Assembly: GCF_963675165.1 (NCBI RefSeq)
Contig: NC_087380.1
Coordinates: forward strand, 3,029,803 to 3,093,802
DNA from: Halichondria panicea
Taxonomy: Eukaryota; Porifera; Demospongiae; Suberitida; Halichondriidae
DNA length: 64,000 nucleotides
Direction: 5' to 3'
The number at the start of each line of letters is the position of its first letter. The stretch's first letter is position 1. Position numbers and translations under genes: made by a program. Shown one piece after another: positions 47,824 to 61,118 of this stretch. The notes under the pieces are model-generated. The model was not told the origin of the DNA. It made no database searches and saw nothing but the letters and a program-made list of their open reading frames with translations.

Positions 47824-50800
47824 ATGGCTACTGTAACTCTATTTTTCTGCTGTCTGCTTGGAAGTATTTCTCTTGTGCATGGACAGACTTCGTGTGAGTT
47901 GATAAATTATATGCAATACAGTTGTTTTTCCTCTACTAGTCTTACTCTAGTCCAACTTGCTGCATGAATATTAATTGCATTGCATGCATGATGTACAGTA
48001 GCTACAGAAGATAATACAGGCCGCTAGACATCAGGTATAACATGAGCTGTTGTAGCTAATGTTTATATATGACGCGTCTATTTCGACTGCATGGTATCAC
48101 CCGCTAGCACTGACCACACTGAAGATATCATCTCGTTCTCTGATGTTAGATTAGGAGAGGGTAGTAAGTCCACCATCCTGGTACTGCTACACCTCAAACC
48201 TGGTGCTGGTGTATTGTGGGTTCCATAATGGGGATTCATTACATGATCTCCTATTCCAACCAAACTCTGGGTCTAAGCACTATAAATGTCACTTACACCT
48301 GTGACTCGGCTTTGGGATTGGGAAAGCATAACTAGCTAGAATTGTGGGGCAAATAATAGTTGGAGTTCTAGATCTAGCACCTTTTTGGCTTGATGCCAAG
48401 GCGTTGTTTAGGTTGGTGTTATAGGCCACTCTAAATAACAGTTTGCTGTAGCTACATGGCAGGGCAGGACAGATGATGGGTGGGGCGGTAGACACCAGGA
48501 AAGGTAGAACGGTGGGGCTCGCACAAGCTTATCGTTCTAGCTTTTAAGAGTTATAACCAAGGTGAGATAGCTGGGGTAGCATTTTTCTTTCTCATAGGTA
48601 CACTTATTGCACATGCACTTATTGTCTTTACATTAGAATTTATGGCGACGTAAACCATCCTTTGCCTTGAGGCTTGCCAGGGATTCTAGAATCTTAATCT
48701 TGATTGATAATATTATGTCTATATAGTGACTCCTGGTGAAGTAACGATTAACGCAAGTCCATCTAATGTTGGTGTGTTGAATCAAAATGTCACACTAACT
48801 TGTTCTGCAAGTGGTGGAATTGATAACTTCCAGTGGCAAAGACTCGGAATCAATGTTCCTGGAGAAATGCAGTCTACACTATTTCTCACTTCAGTTAATG
48901 CTAGTGATGGAGGAGAGTACACTTGTGTTGTCGGTAATGCAGCTGGTAATGGCAGTACCAATTTCACTCTCTACATTCATCCATACATTGTGGCTAATCC
49001 ACAACGTCAGCTACTTCGAACTGTGGCTAGCAGTGCAACATTCACCTGTGAAGCTTCTGCGTTCCCTGCACCTGACTATCATTGGGACAAAGTTGGAGAT
49101 GTGAAGATCGATAATCTTGATCGATTTAGACAAAACTTCTCCTTTAATCCTATTGCTTTTGGCAATGAAGGCAACTACGTATGTGTTGCTTCAATCATTG
49201 TGGACAATATCAACTACACGGCAGAATCTAAACCAGGAGAGCTTATCTGTAAGTATAATAGCATAAAATTAGATATGAACTTTAAGAGCATGCTGTACGA
49301 ATGCATCCAATCATTATTCTCGTCTAACTGCAGTATCACCTGAGAGTAGTGTGTCTGTCACACCTAATATGTCTAGAACAGTTCAAGGAGACACTCTGAC
49401 GTTCACTTGCTCTGCCATGGGTGGTCCTGGAAATATGTTCTCATGGAGGAGACTGTACGATAATGAAATTGTGGGGGATATGTCTAATCTAACTGTGAAT
49501 GTGAGTGGAGCCACAGACGGTGGACAGTACAAGTGTGAAGTCACCAATATAGCAGGCAGTGATTCTGATAATACTACTGTATACCGTGAGTGTTAAACGA
49601 AACGTTTCACCTATAGGTATGGTCTATGTTTTTAATTGTTCGTCCATCTACAGTTGGTCCGATCATTGACACTCCCCCTTTATCTGTGAATGTGAGCATC
49701 TCTGAATTATCCACTTTCACCTGTTCGGCCAGTGGATTTCCAGTACCTACCATTATCTGGGTCCACAACGGAACACAGGTGAGCTAACTGATTCATTGGT
49801 ACATCATCAATAATATTTGTCTTGCATGGTGCATGTGATTCTTCAGAATCAGGATGATGAGAATCGCACCACTGTGTTATGTACCATGGGAGACAGATCT
49901 GTGACCAGCACCCTCACCATCAATATGGCTATGATTAATGACTCTGGGAAGTATGTTTGCAATGCTAGTAGTCCTGACTATGGCACTGTTTCAACGGACC
50001 CTGTCATTTTAATGGTACAAGGTAAGCCATCTAATTTTTATCAATGGATTTCCGGAGGTTGAGGTATTTTAGTATACCCTGGAATTGTTACTCAGTTCAA
50101 CAAGCCACTAGGGCTAGCTGTTAGTGTACACATGAACCATCTAGTCGTGAATGTTCTCTACAAGTACCACAAAAACATTTGCTATGTGAAAAGTCGCTAG
50201 GATTGGCCGGGGGAAACACCAAAAATCGTAGAAAAAAGAAATCCGATGAGAATATAACTCGAATCCGTTACAACGTCATTCATGCACATGCACGATACAT
50301 CTTAACGAAATGTTTTAATAGTTAAATTGATGGTAGTTTTTCCACCTATAAATTTTGCTGGTTTTCCCAGCCAATCTCCTAACATTGAACGTGCATTTTG
50401 TGCAAGCTATAAGTTAATGTTGAGTTTGCAGTGTTGAGCACAGGCATACATAGTCCTGACTCCTTTTAACATGGAAGTAATGATGTGCATGCATGGTGGA
50501 TGGAAGTATAGTCTATACTGCCTGACATATCGTATTAATGTGATGCTAATGTAATGTATCAACACTTGTTCTCATAACGTTGCATCGGATTGGAGTTATT
50601 CTCTCGCCGGATTTCTTGTTTCTACGCTTTTTGGTGTTTCCCCCGGACAATCCTAGCAACTTTTAACATTGCAAATGTTTTTGTGGTACTTGTTCCCATG
50701 TTTTTTGTGGTCAGATTGTCGAATCAGGAGAGGGTGGAGTGGGCGGTATATCTTCGCAAGGTTGCAGTTTAATATTCAGGTGTTTGATTTATATTAATTT

Positions 50801-53800
50801 TTTTCCTCAGAGAGTGACTATTAATCCACCGCAGCTATAATTATAATCACTTCTCAATCCTTAATTGTCATGATTTATACGGTAGTAATTCGCATAGATG
50901 AGAATCTAGGAAGACAGTAACTTGGAAGACTGAGTACTGAGTGCAACAGATGAGAATATCTGGGAAGCAAACTTGGAAGACAGAGTAACTGAGACTGCAA
51001 CAGTGGTGGAGTGGGTGGAGTGGGTGGAGTGGGTGGAGTGGGTGGGGAATATAGGATGTTAGGGAATCTAAGCTGTATACACTCATGCGAGTGTTATTAG
51101 GATAGGGTATAATTAAAGATAAGAATGTGAAGACAATAACTTGGAAGGGTAGCTAGTTGCAGTTGTTCTGTTTGCGCGATGTGTCTATCGAATACTGGCC
51201 GCTCTCTTATTGAACAATGATGATTCGAGGCCAACCCCGAGCCTCTCAAAGAGTCACATAAAGATGGCGGAATTTTCTAGGTAAAAGAAGTAGAGTCTAA
51301 GAGGTCATGTACCTCGTAAAATCAATCGCAAATCTGAGAAAAATGACCATGTCAGGGGCGGATCCAGCCAAAAATTTTTAGGGGGGTTATAAAACAAAAC
51401 GCGCGTTAGGTAAGTTGAGGGAATGCTTCAGAGTGTAAAGTTACTCATGCATATTGGATGTACACACAGCACAGTACAACAGTATAGATCTATAACTTAC
51501 GACTCAGGAAGCATTCCCTCAACCTATCTGAAAACTTCTGTATGTGTGGAATGAAATTATTGTGTATTGACTACTTAGTGTGTCCTGGACTTGTACTCAT
51601 GTCAACAGATACTAATACTTCATAGTTCACAGCTTGTAAGTTAACCACATTGCTCATTTAGCCACAAGCAACACAAGTGTAGGTTGAGCTAGTTATTGTA
51701 AGTGTTTGGGGGGGTTGCAACCCCTGAAACCCACCCCCTAGATCCGGGCCTGCATGTCCAAGACTGTAGTTGTTAGGAACTGATTGCAGAATATTATGAG
51801 GATGTTAGCTTGTACAACGAGGAAAAGCTTCTCAAGAACCTTACTTACTTAGTCAGTCACTCATTTGCGGTGAAGTACGTGCGATATTAGTGCACTTTTA
51901 GAAATGTCTGTGTATCTATGCATGTGAACGTTTTTTGAATCTTATAACACCAATCATACAAAAGAATAGCTCTACAAACTAGCTGTGCAGTCAGTTTTCA
52001 GATGTGATCCTTCCCTGCAGAGATATAACAGCATAAACTTAAGGAGAAAATACGTGAAAAGTGCTAAAAAGCTACAGAAGTAGTGCCAATCCTAATACAT
52101 ATAATTATTGTTATTATACTTGGTATGTGAGAATCCTCAGGCCCATACATAAATGCAATTAATTTAGCTCTTAGAATGATTGTAAGAGGAGTTGAAATTT
52201 TTCGAGAGTAGTTGTTCATATTTCCGTATCACTGCCTACCTATCGATTAAGTATTCAATATACTACAGATGTTAGTTTATGCCCTTTCAAATTCACAGCT
52301 TGTATTTGTACACATTCAATTTCAGCAACTCCCGAAAGACCACAAAATGCGACAGCTGTAGAAGTGACAAAAACTAGTGTGATATTGGAGTGGGTGGAGC
52401 CTTATGACAACAATGCTCCCATCCGTGGTTACAAAGTCTCCTACACCAGACCATCTTTTCTTGGAGGGACTGCCACGACTATCAACAGCACAGTGGAGAC
52501 TGTAACCATCAATGGACTACACCCTGGAGTAGCTTACTCCTTCTCAGTGGTTGCTTTCAATGACATTGGGGACAGTGCATCTGGTAACGTCGTGGTCACT
52601 ACTGTGGAAACAGGTATGCTTATAAGCAACAAGGCATTTCGAATTACTACAGCTAGATCTATGTAACTAGCTGTCAAGTTACATAAATTAAAGTAACAGG
52701 AATACTTCATTACGTTCACAGTTCCAACAAACCCTCCTGAGAATGTAATGATCACTATGCTATCATCCACTGAGATCCAAGTGAACTGGACTGAAGTTCC
52801 CATGATGCATCGGAATGGAATAATTACCACATATGAAGTGATGTACGAACCAGTGATGACGTTTGATATACTCACTGCAGCCAGAGTGAACACTACAAAT
52901 GTTTCTACTGTTCTTACTGGACTGGAAGAGAATTTAGAGTACAATGTTTCTGTGAGAGCTTATACAAGTGTGGGCCCTGGACCTTATAGCCCAGAGGATA
53001 TGGAAATTACTTTTGATGACAGTTAGTTGATAATTATTAAAATTATTATTATTAATGTATCAATACAGCTCCAGCTAGTCCACCTCAGAATGTGACAGCT
53101 ACTGTGTTGTCCTCTACTGAGATCCAAGTGAACTGGACTGAAGTTGCTGAGATAGACCAGAATGGAGTCATCACTGAATATGAAGTCATGTATGAGCCAC
53201 TAATGACATTTGGTGTGCTCAATACAACAACAATAAGAACAATTAACTTGTTTACTGTTCTCTTTGGGCTGGAAAAGTATGTGGAGTACAACATCTCAGT
53301 GAGAGCATACACACGTGTGGGACCAGGACCCTACAGTGTCGGTATTATAAAGATAACATTTGATGGTGAGTTAAATTTAACTATGAACACACAGAGGGGC
53401 CAGGTCCTCTATTAAACACGGAGCACTCCGTGAACCCATTTAAGTGTCTAAATAACACATCAATATAAATGTTTGGTTGATATGTTCGATAGACTAGACT
53501 ACTTAATACTGGTAGTTTTAGTCTGAGCTATAATAATTGCCCTGACTGCTAAATATTCGAGATTTCATGCTGTCTGAAATTATAGAGAATCTGAAAACAG
53601 AACAAGCCTTTGTTTCGTAAAATTGTCTGATTACAAAGAGCCGGCAGATTAGCACAAAATATTCATTTAGAGTTGGTCACCGAACCCCGTCAGACGTAAA
53701 AGTAGTCTACATTATCGTGTATACTGCTCGTACAAAACAAGATTGCTAATTTCACACTCTATAGATGGCCATGCATGTATAACAACTATAACCAGCGAAA

Positions 53801-56800
53801 ACCTGGATAGACCATTGGAAAAACTGCCGAATAATTTGAGAACATAATTATGATCCCTGTTTTTGCCAAACTACACAGCTGACACAAGCTGAGTACAATC
53901 TATACTGGAGACCACTCCCTTTTTTACCTTTGGAAAGGGACTGGTAGGCTACTTAGGGCCGAGATCACTATATCTACTATACTAGGGCCAATAATGTTGA
54001 TCATTTGCTGCAGCTACTTCCTGCATAGACACGAAAAAGATTATTTGGTAGATTGTTTTGTGGTGGCTGGATAATTGTACAATAACTGCATGGAATCCAT
54101 GTATGCTGCATAGCAAACTTCCCACACTGACAGGAACCACAAATACTTTTGAGAGTGTCCCTATAACAGCAATGTTTTGAAGTGTTGGGTGAAGGGTGGT
54201 TTTAGGTCTCAAAAGGTCACTTTCCCACTAAAGCTCTCTTAATGCATTATAATAATGCCTCCTAGCTGCATGGATATAGGAGAAATTTAGTGCCGACGGG
54301 CATTAAAGCTCTCCTATAATACTTGCATGGGCCACTTTTTTATATTACATCATCAGTTTAGTGACATTCTGTGTGCTCATTGACAGGAAATGAAAACTAC
54401 GTTGTATGTCTACATGCTTCTATCCTTGTCATTCACCAAGCCATCAGATGACTTCTGTTTCCATTAAGCTATAGTTGTTGACCTAGCGTTATTTTAGAGA
54501 CAACTCTTCTTGATTAATTCAATTTTCAATTGCAAATGCAAGCTTCGTAACATAATACACATAACATTATTTGTTGCCTTTTGACCTCTGAGATCAAAGA
54601 AATAGCAGTGCCAATATACAGCATATTGCACTGTGGTCAGTTCTGTATATAATATAACCTTTCGATGAAGTTTCCCACCTCCCGCTCAAACTGTCGAATC
54701 ACTGCTTTTATAGTGACACACTCAATGAAACATTTGTGATTCCTGTGGGAAATTTACTAGACACCATAATTTTTATGCATGGTTTCGATGCACCTACTAT
54801 TGTAATATTGTAATTCCAGCCGCCCAAAACCGAAACAGAACAAAACTACTTATTTTTCATATCTACGTAGCAAGTGGTTTCTATGCTGGTTTCTATATGC
54901 AGAAAATGGTTTCAAGGCAACAAAGTAGTTGACCACAATCTACTACGGGCCAATAAACAGCTTGTGGCTCGTATAGCTATGTAATAACTAATACACGAAG
55001 CAAAATTATATGACACTCTAATACTTTTTGAGCGAAGAAAACATGCCAATAGGCATTAGCACAGCGCAGTTTGCAACATTCAGTGATGACGCAGAGTTGG
55101 TTTAACTGCTGTTATTAGCAGCATAGTTGGTAGTTCCCATGGAGACGTAGACAGGAGGTACTGTGTGGTGGGCGATTGTAGTATACATGGACTCTTGTTG
55201 TGTTTAATTGTATAATTGGCTTGACTTACACATCATACATACTTCAAGTCCTCACTGGACCTGAAGCCCTCGTCTCCTCCAGTGGTAGTGTGGTTGAGGG
55301 ATCAGTCATCCAGATCTACTGTACGGTAGAGGATAGAACCACTATCACCTTCACATGGACTCTCAATGGAAAATCTCTATTGAACGATCCACCTCACATT
55401 CGTATCAGGGAAGACAATCTCCCTGAGCGCTCAAGATCATTGCTCACTAATGACTCCACATCTGTGCTCACTGTGGACAACTTCAGAGCCTCTGACAATG
55501 GAGTTTATCAGTGCACAGCTACTAGTGGAGCTACTTCTGGCAATGGAGCTGCTGCGGTCACACTAACAGGTATGTTTAAGTGTTATATAATTATGATGTA
55601 TCAGATAAATATACTATAGCCATTAATTTTATTCACACTAACTTTTTTCTGTAGCTGTGTCATCTAGTATTGGAGCCTTGATGTTGACTGATCAGCCCTC
55701 TCTCAATGAACCTGTTGACCTCAGCTCCAGCCTCAATGACAACCGCACTGGGATAGCTCTTGGTGGCACTGTCGATGGTTCTATACTGATATGCACTGCT
55801 GGGCATCAAGGTGATGGAGTTGGAAACTACGCTGCCCCGTCTGTGGTGTGGGTGAGGAGCGGACAAGTTGTGAATGACACTGACTCACGAATCACCATCA
55901 CCTCGACCACAATGACCAACGGACGAGTGACCAGTTCTCTGACTATCACTAACTTTGGACTCTCTGATGCAGGAGTGTACCAGTGTGTCTTCACTGATGA
56001 CAGTGATGGTGGGGAGGTCATCACATCAATACCTTATCAATTGGATACAGGTAAGTGTACAAAATGTGATTGTATTATTTTGCTACTCTCTCACTCATTT
56101 GCTTCATCCAGGTAACACCATTCGTATTGAGAGAGTCTCCCCTGAGGTCATTATTTTACGTCCTCCCGAAAAGCTGGTCATTGAAGTGAGAGTGTCAGGA
56201 GAGTATGAAGTGATGTTCTGGTACAAAGGGAGTAGCACTTTCATACCTGGTCAAATGCGTCCTCAAGAGTTTCCTAATTATTTTGAGACATTTGTACGAG
56301 ACAACACCACAGCTGAGGATGAGGGGTTCTACATTGTTCAACCTCAACTTAAGCCTGGAACAACTCAAACTCATACCATCACACCAACTGGTGGTGTTGA
56401 TTTTGGGGTTATTGCGCCAGGTACAGCAATGATATCGTTATGAACCAACTCATTATGTGCTGTTCTAATTTCACAGTTGATGCCATCACAACATCTCTCA
56501 GTATTTCTACTGTTGTGATTCCCGAGGGAGGCAGTGCAGACATCTCCTGTAGATCAGTGGGAGCTCCCGTTCCTAGTATCACATGGGAGTTCAACAGTCA
56601 GACCACTCAATTTGAGCAGACAGACACGGAAACAACATTTGTAGCTAAATTGACTGGAACTATCGGAAACAGAGGGTTTGACCTCATTCCTGGTAGCGTT
56701 GAGTCATCCCTCCATATTGTGAGTGCCATATACCCTGATCATGATGGTGTGTACACTTGTATTGGAAGCAACTCCGAGAGTCTCACTGTCGCCAGCAGCA

Positions 56801-58642
56801 GTGCCTTCATCACTGTACAAGTAAATGGTGAGTTATGTGTACACTGTATGTACACTGTGCTATTAGCAGTACATTCACATAATTATAGCTAAACCACATT
56901 TCAATCTTGATGCATGCAGCTGTTCCTGAAGTGGAAACTACAGCTACTGAGACTCTTGTGCACATCGGAAATGATATCACCATCACCTGCTTTGTGCAGA
57001 GGGGAAATCCCTCTAATTACGTCTACACCATTACTAATACTGATACTGGCAGTACAACAACTGGACCCACCCGCACTCTGACAAGCATTCATATGTCTGA
57101 TCTTGGTACCTATCGCTGTGATGTCACTAATGATGCTGGAACTGGTAGCAGCAGTGTGACTATAGAGCTGGGAGGTAAGTATGTATTTTAGGAATCAATC
57201 ATAATTATGTTTTGAACAATATGTGTTGGTTTCCACTAAGTACTCCAAGGTAATCTCTTACATCATGAATTCAAATCCTAAGCACGTACGGTTATTTCTA
57301 TATATACAGATGTAGAAATCATATTGGTTAGCTCCGATCGTTACGATACATAATTATATGTATAGTAGTTTGCCTACGAAATTGTTTCCACACAGAACCT
57401 AGATGCCCAGTTGGAACCTATACAGAAGACTTATCAACTGGAGTGTCTGCTTGTGTGCCCTGTCCTAGAAACAGCTTCAGTCCCGTCATAGATAGCAGAG
57501 AGTGTTTCTGTTTTCGTGGCTACTACAGAACAGAAATGGAGGAACCAAACTTTCCGTGTTCATGTAACTAAACAAAATTGCTTTCACACTTTAGTGTGTG
57601 TGTGTGTGTGTGTGCATGTATATGACAGTGCATTCACTTGCACGTTATTAGATATGAAATGTGTGTGTATCGCCATCATACAGCTCTACCAAAGAAATGT
57701 AAGAGTTTGCAAGTAGTTGCTGAGAGGACTCGAGGTAACACAATTACTGTGCGTTGGGAGAGGCCTGAGATCACTGGGAGAGGCGACTTCTACTACAACA
57801 TATTCTACTCTAAGGACAACCAGACCTTCACTCAACACAACAGCAGGGCGTATGTCAAACAAGATGCCCTGGTGGACTACTCAGTGTCTGGTCTGCAGCC
57901 ACTCACCACCTACACCATCCGAGTGATCCCTGAGAATGGAGTGAGTGATCAGGAGGAGGGAGGGCAGGGCAGGAGCTGTGAGGTCGTTGCCATGACTGGG
58001 GATACAAGTGAGTGGACTTGATTGTTATATACCATTCTGTGGAAGTATATAGGATAAGGACTGAGCAAAAAAATTGTTATTGAAATTGAGAAATAATTGT
58101 AGATTCTAATTATCATTGTGATTGAATTGCCCATGCATAGATATAGAATAGCGTAAAATTGAAATGTATACTCTGCCCTCAGAGTCTAATGCCCCCTCCT
58201 TGGTGATTGGTTTCTGCTCTGTTGTGGTTTGGACCACCCCCACGAGGTCGTATGGGAGGATCACTGGCTATGACATCAAATTCATTCCTCAAGGGTCTGG
58301 TTCGGATTTGATGGTGTCTAAAGGAAGAAGAGAGCTTTTCCACGCCATTGGAGATGATACCAGGCTCATCAGCACTGAAAACTTCATGGTCCAGGTGTGA
58401 CTACACATCTATTATTGTACTTCAGCAATGCTATGTATAATATTCAGGTGAGAGCAAAAACGTCAGCTGCAGAGGGGAGGTGGAGTGAGCTGGTGCCACT
58501 GGGTAAGTTTTTATATTGTGATTCTCGAAGTTCAAGTCACTACTCTTTTAAATGCATCATTCCATGCATACATGCAGGTTGCAGGAATACTGAAGGTTCC
58601 GCTGACCCTATGTATGAGTTTGCCGGCCCTATGTATGAGTGA
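47824..58642 (+). CDS. Secreted Ig/FN3 protein with Eph-like Cys-rich region (18 exons)
   Basis: Exons are 47824-47893 (signal peptide TLFFCCLLGSISLVHG), 48727-49248 (two Ig), 49334-49585, 49654-49778 and 49847-50021 (Ig split over two exons), FN3 exons 52326-52613, 52722-53021 and 53069-53365, Ig-like exons 55249-55569, 55655-56050, 56112-56420, 56477-56827 and 56920-57174, Cys-rich 57396-57563, FN3 57684-58007 and 58183-58394, then 58448-58502 and 58578-58642. All phases agree: 1,494 residues. The Cys-rich exon (CPVGTY...CVPCPRNSFSP...CFCFRGYYR) followed by FN3 with VRWERPEITGRGDFYYNIFY mirrors Eph receptors. No TM or kinase; the C terminus repeats PMYE. The 56112 exon is Ig-like but lacks the two cysteines. 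The 1.9-kb intron at 53366 could hide a gene boundary, but phase continuity argues for one gene. Confidence 0.75.
48223..48330 (+). pseudogene. Third CCP/sushi relic, in intron 1 of the 47.8 kb gene
   Basis: One frame reads ISYSNQTLGLSTINVTYTC then DSALGLGK, the middle of a sushi module (x-Y-S-N...A-T-Y-T-C). No acceptor or donor in phase was recognised. Confidence 0.45.
50189..50664. mobile_element. About 476-base element with about 85-base inverted ends
   Basis: The left arm 50189-50275 (gctaggattggccgggggaa, acaccaaaaatcgtag) and right arm 50581-50664 are reverse complements with about ten mismatches. It lies in the 2.3-kb intron between Ig and FN3 exons of the 47.8 kb gene. No coding capacity. 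Confidence 0.7.
51003..51047. repeat. 10-base tandem repeat (gtggagtggg)
   Basis: Four to five direct copies of ggtggagtgg lie in the same intron. Confidence 0.85.
51353..51752. mobile_element. 400-base hAT-type MITE
   Basis: The left end caggggcggatccag and the right end (reverse complement caggcccggatctag) match the hAT consensus start CAGGGGCGGATCCAG. Five bases, catgt, are repeated at both flanks. The ends are followed internally by runs of g/c. No transposase. A related end is at 62417. Confidence 0.75.
53366..55248. other. 1.9-kb intron, nothing assigned
   Basis: This lies between the third FN3 exon and the next Ig exon. I found no exon, promoter or clear terminal repeat; if the gene is really two genes, the border would be here. 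Confidence 0.4.
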
Positions 58643-58673
58643 ATGATGTGTTACATTACAGTTTTGGCTAAAC

Positions 58674-58679
58674 ATTAAA
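58674..58679 (+). terminator. Possible polyadenylation signal (attaaa)
   Basis: The common variant hexamer lies 32 bases after the stop codon of the 47.8-58.6 kb gene. Confidence 0.4.
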
Positions 58680-59534
58680 TGATGTTGCAAAATTTAAATG
58701 TATCTTTATCGTAAGAGACTAGAAATTTGCTTTGAGTAGAATATTGTAGCTGATTCAGAAGTGAGTTGTAGATAGACCTATCTGAAATTTGTTGTGCCGG
58801 ACTTGGAACTACTTTGTACATGTTTGCTGCATTTGTTTCTGTATCAGTGAATGAATTTTTTGAGCTAACTGCAAATCACTTTGTTTTGATTCTATATAAA
58901 CATACACACTGTTTATAAGCTAAATTGTAATCTGACAGCCTTTTTTAGCATGTATATAGTCATAGGTGTATGGTAATAGACATGCATCTCTTTGTATCAT
59001 GACAAGAAAGTTAATTTAAAACAATGTGATTCAAAATGGGAACTGTCAGGTCCTATTTCTCTCTTTGTTCCCCTCTGTTTGCTGTTGTGTCTCTTGTCTG
59101 ATGAGTGAGTCAGAGCTGAAATAACATATCCAGCACTTCCAGTTTATCTGTCAGATAATATGATAATCAGATTCTGCTGAGCCAGGGTACTCCGTAGATG
59201 AAATACTGGCAATTGCTAAGTGTTAGATCGCTATTTGGTTCCCCAATCTGACTGATTTTGACCATAATAATTATTCGTATAAGACTAGGGTATATAGTAA
59301 GTCTCAATTTTCCATTATTTATTCGCCCCACTCACCTATACAAGTGAATGATGGCAAAGTATTATTAGAATTCTGTCATTGCTTTGGTTGTAACTACTAT
59401 TTGCAGGAGATGCACAGCCAGGTAGATCTAAGTGCTTGCTATAGTGTATCTCAATGTTATATAGACCTAGTAGCTATAGAACCTAACATAATTATTAAAT
59501 ACTGTATGTTGTATCCTCTCTACATTGCGTACAG

Positions 59535-59780
59535 TGTGCTCTCAAGGAGATGGTGGGAGACTCTCCCATCAAAACGGTGAGTGGAAGTGTGTGCTAAACG
59601 CCTGGGGCATCGTTTATGATGACTATTGAGATAAACGTGAAGCCAATGTTGCGTGTCGACACTTAGATTCTTCAACTCATTGGATGCTAGACTCACCTAT
59701 TATGTTAAATTGCCTAGACCAACTACCACCCAATATCTCTTCTACCAATTTTTTAAAAAGTCCTCGAGACTCTTATCTAT
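59535..59780 (+). pseudogene. SRCR domain relic
   Basis: After a gtacag acceptor the frame reads GDGGRLSHQNGEWKCVLN, AWGIVYDDY, stop (tga 59627-59629), DKREANVACRHLD, the scavenger-receptor Cys-rich pattern G-x-V-x-D-D-x-W-D...A-x-V-x-C-R. The stop stands exactly where the conserved Trp is expected (tgg to tga). A second stop follows downstream. Likely a dead gene fragment. Confidence 0.65.
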
Positions 59781-59898
59781 AACAAGGTATTCATCTGTAT
59801 ATATATAAACAAGCAACAATTTAGCTTCTGAAGAAAAGATCCAGTTTATCCCAAACGCTCGCGGCCGTATACATGTAATCAACCGCTGATCAAAAAGT

Positions 59899-59990
59899 TT
59901 GATAGTATATCTAGATTTTAGAAAAGCATTTGATTCAGCCTGCCCTCTCACAAGGAACTATTATAATTATTTAACTTCGGCTCATGGGTA
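59899..59990 (+). mobile_element. Reverse-transcriptase fragment of a non-LTR retrotransposon
   Basis: The frame reads IVYLDFRKAFDSACPLTRN, matching the Y-L-D-F-x-K-A-F-D-S motif (RT block with the first catalytic Asp) of LINE polymerases. The similarity fades within about 30 residues, so this is a short relic. Confidence 0.7.
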
Positions 59991-59999
59991 TAACTGGCG

Positions 60000-60860
60000 A
60001 TCTGTAGTTCTGGTTTACGGTCACTGCAAGGGACTTCAATCACCTTGCAACCTTCTGTTTGTCTCTTTCTCTTGTTTGTCCATAGCAAGTCACATTATTC
60101 TCAGTACATTTGTTCACCCCATAGCTGTAAGCAATGAGGTGTGTTTGTATACACATGTCGAGATCAAAGCTCAACACATGTTCGTCTTTTCACTTTCACC
60201 CCTCACGATTACTCTGATTGCTTTTGCACAGTGCTGTGAATTCTTAATGGTGTGAGGAAATTGGCTAATAAACAAGTTCCTATATATAGCCGATATACCG
60301 GCTATTGGATTAATTATGGTGTGATCGTATCATGATAAGTACAACTTGTTACCTTTATGGCATTATTCGGATAAGTGAGTCTATTAATGTAATTCGACTG
60401 AGGGAGATCTTGTGGAGTTATCTTCAACACAATCGATGCATTTTTATTGACTTTCCTTGCTAATTGCCACCATGATAATCTCATGCGGCTGCTTCTACAT
60501 GCAGGAGATCACTTCATCAAAGCGCTATTGTGCAAAACAGAATGCTCTTCTTACCAACTCATATTTTCTCCAGTTAATTGGCCATCTGTTTGATACTATG
60601 ATAATTGTGACCATTTTCCTAGGGTCAAACATCAAAGGAAACATGAAGTATGCCAATGTCAGCTTGCCATTCTGCATTACTCTGTATGGAAATGTGTGAC
60701 AGTGAACTTTCGTGTAGATTATGCGCAGCTAGTACTAGTATAATTAGAGTTGCTGCTATCGATCTACATGACGACTTGTACAAGTGAATGATGGCCCTTT
60801 AAGTTAGTGTTGTTAACACTTTACCATTTATTTTGTCTCTAACCCTTTGCTATCCAATTG
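60000..60860. other. Intergenic, nothing firm
   Basis: The ORF at 60457-60699 has hydrophobic stretches (HLFDTMIIVTIFLG) but no family mark; I do not call it a gene. Confidence 0.35.
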
Positions 60861-61085
60861 GATATGCACAACAAGGTAAGTATACTAAAGCAGTTTGAAG
60901 GACTATACTGCAAACGTTTATGAACAGTACAGCTTATCCATAGCATCAAGCCATTCTATGTTTGTAGCACTAAGATACATAATAACCCAGTTAAGCAATG
61001 TCCTTTGCTGTTTTGACTTTACAGCAGGGAAAGAGAAAAGTTGACATAGAGTAATTCAAGCTAAACTCAATAAAAATTGGAAACA
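60861..61085 (-). repeat. Inverted copy of the 10.2-10.45 kb repeat
   Basis: The reverse complement shares tgtcaacttttctcttt, agcaaaggacattgctt and ggataagctgtactgttca with the GPCR intron element, in the same order. Confidence 0.7.
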
Positions 61086-61118
61086 GAGTACAGACAACGG
61101 ACTTAGAGCTTGTCAGTA

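Noticed and set aside
51003-51047. CRISPR-like array
   Set aside because: It is a 10-base head-to-tail repeat without spacers.
59742-60255. Plus-strand 118-residue ORF as a new gene
   Set aside because: Its start is the reverse-transcriptase relic and the rest lacks any conserved feature.
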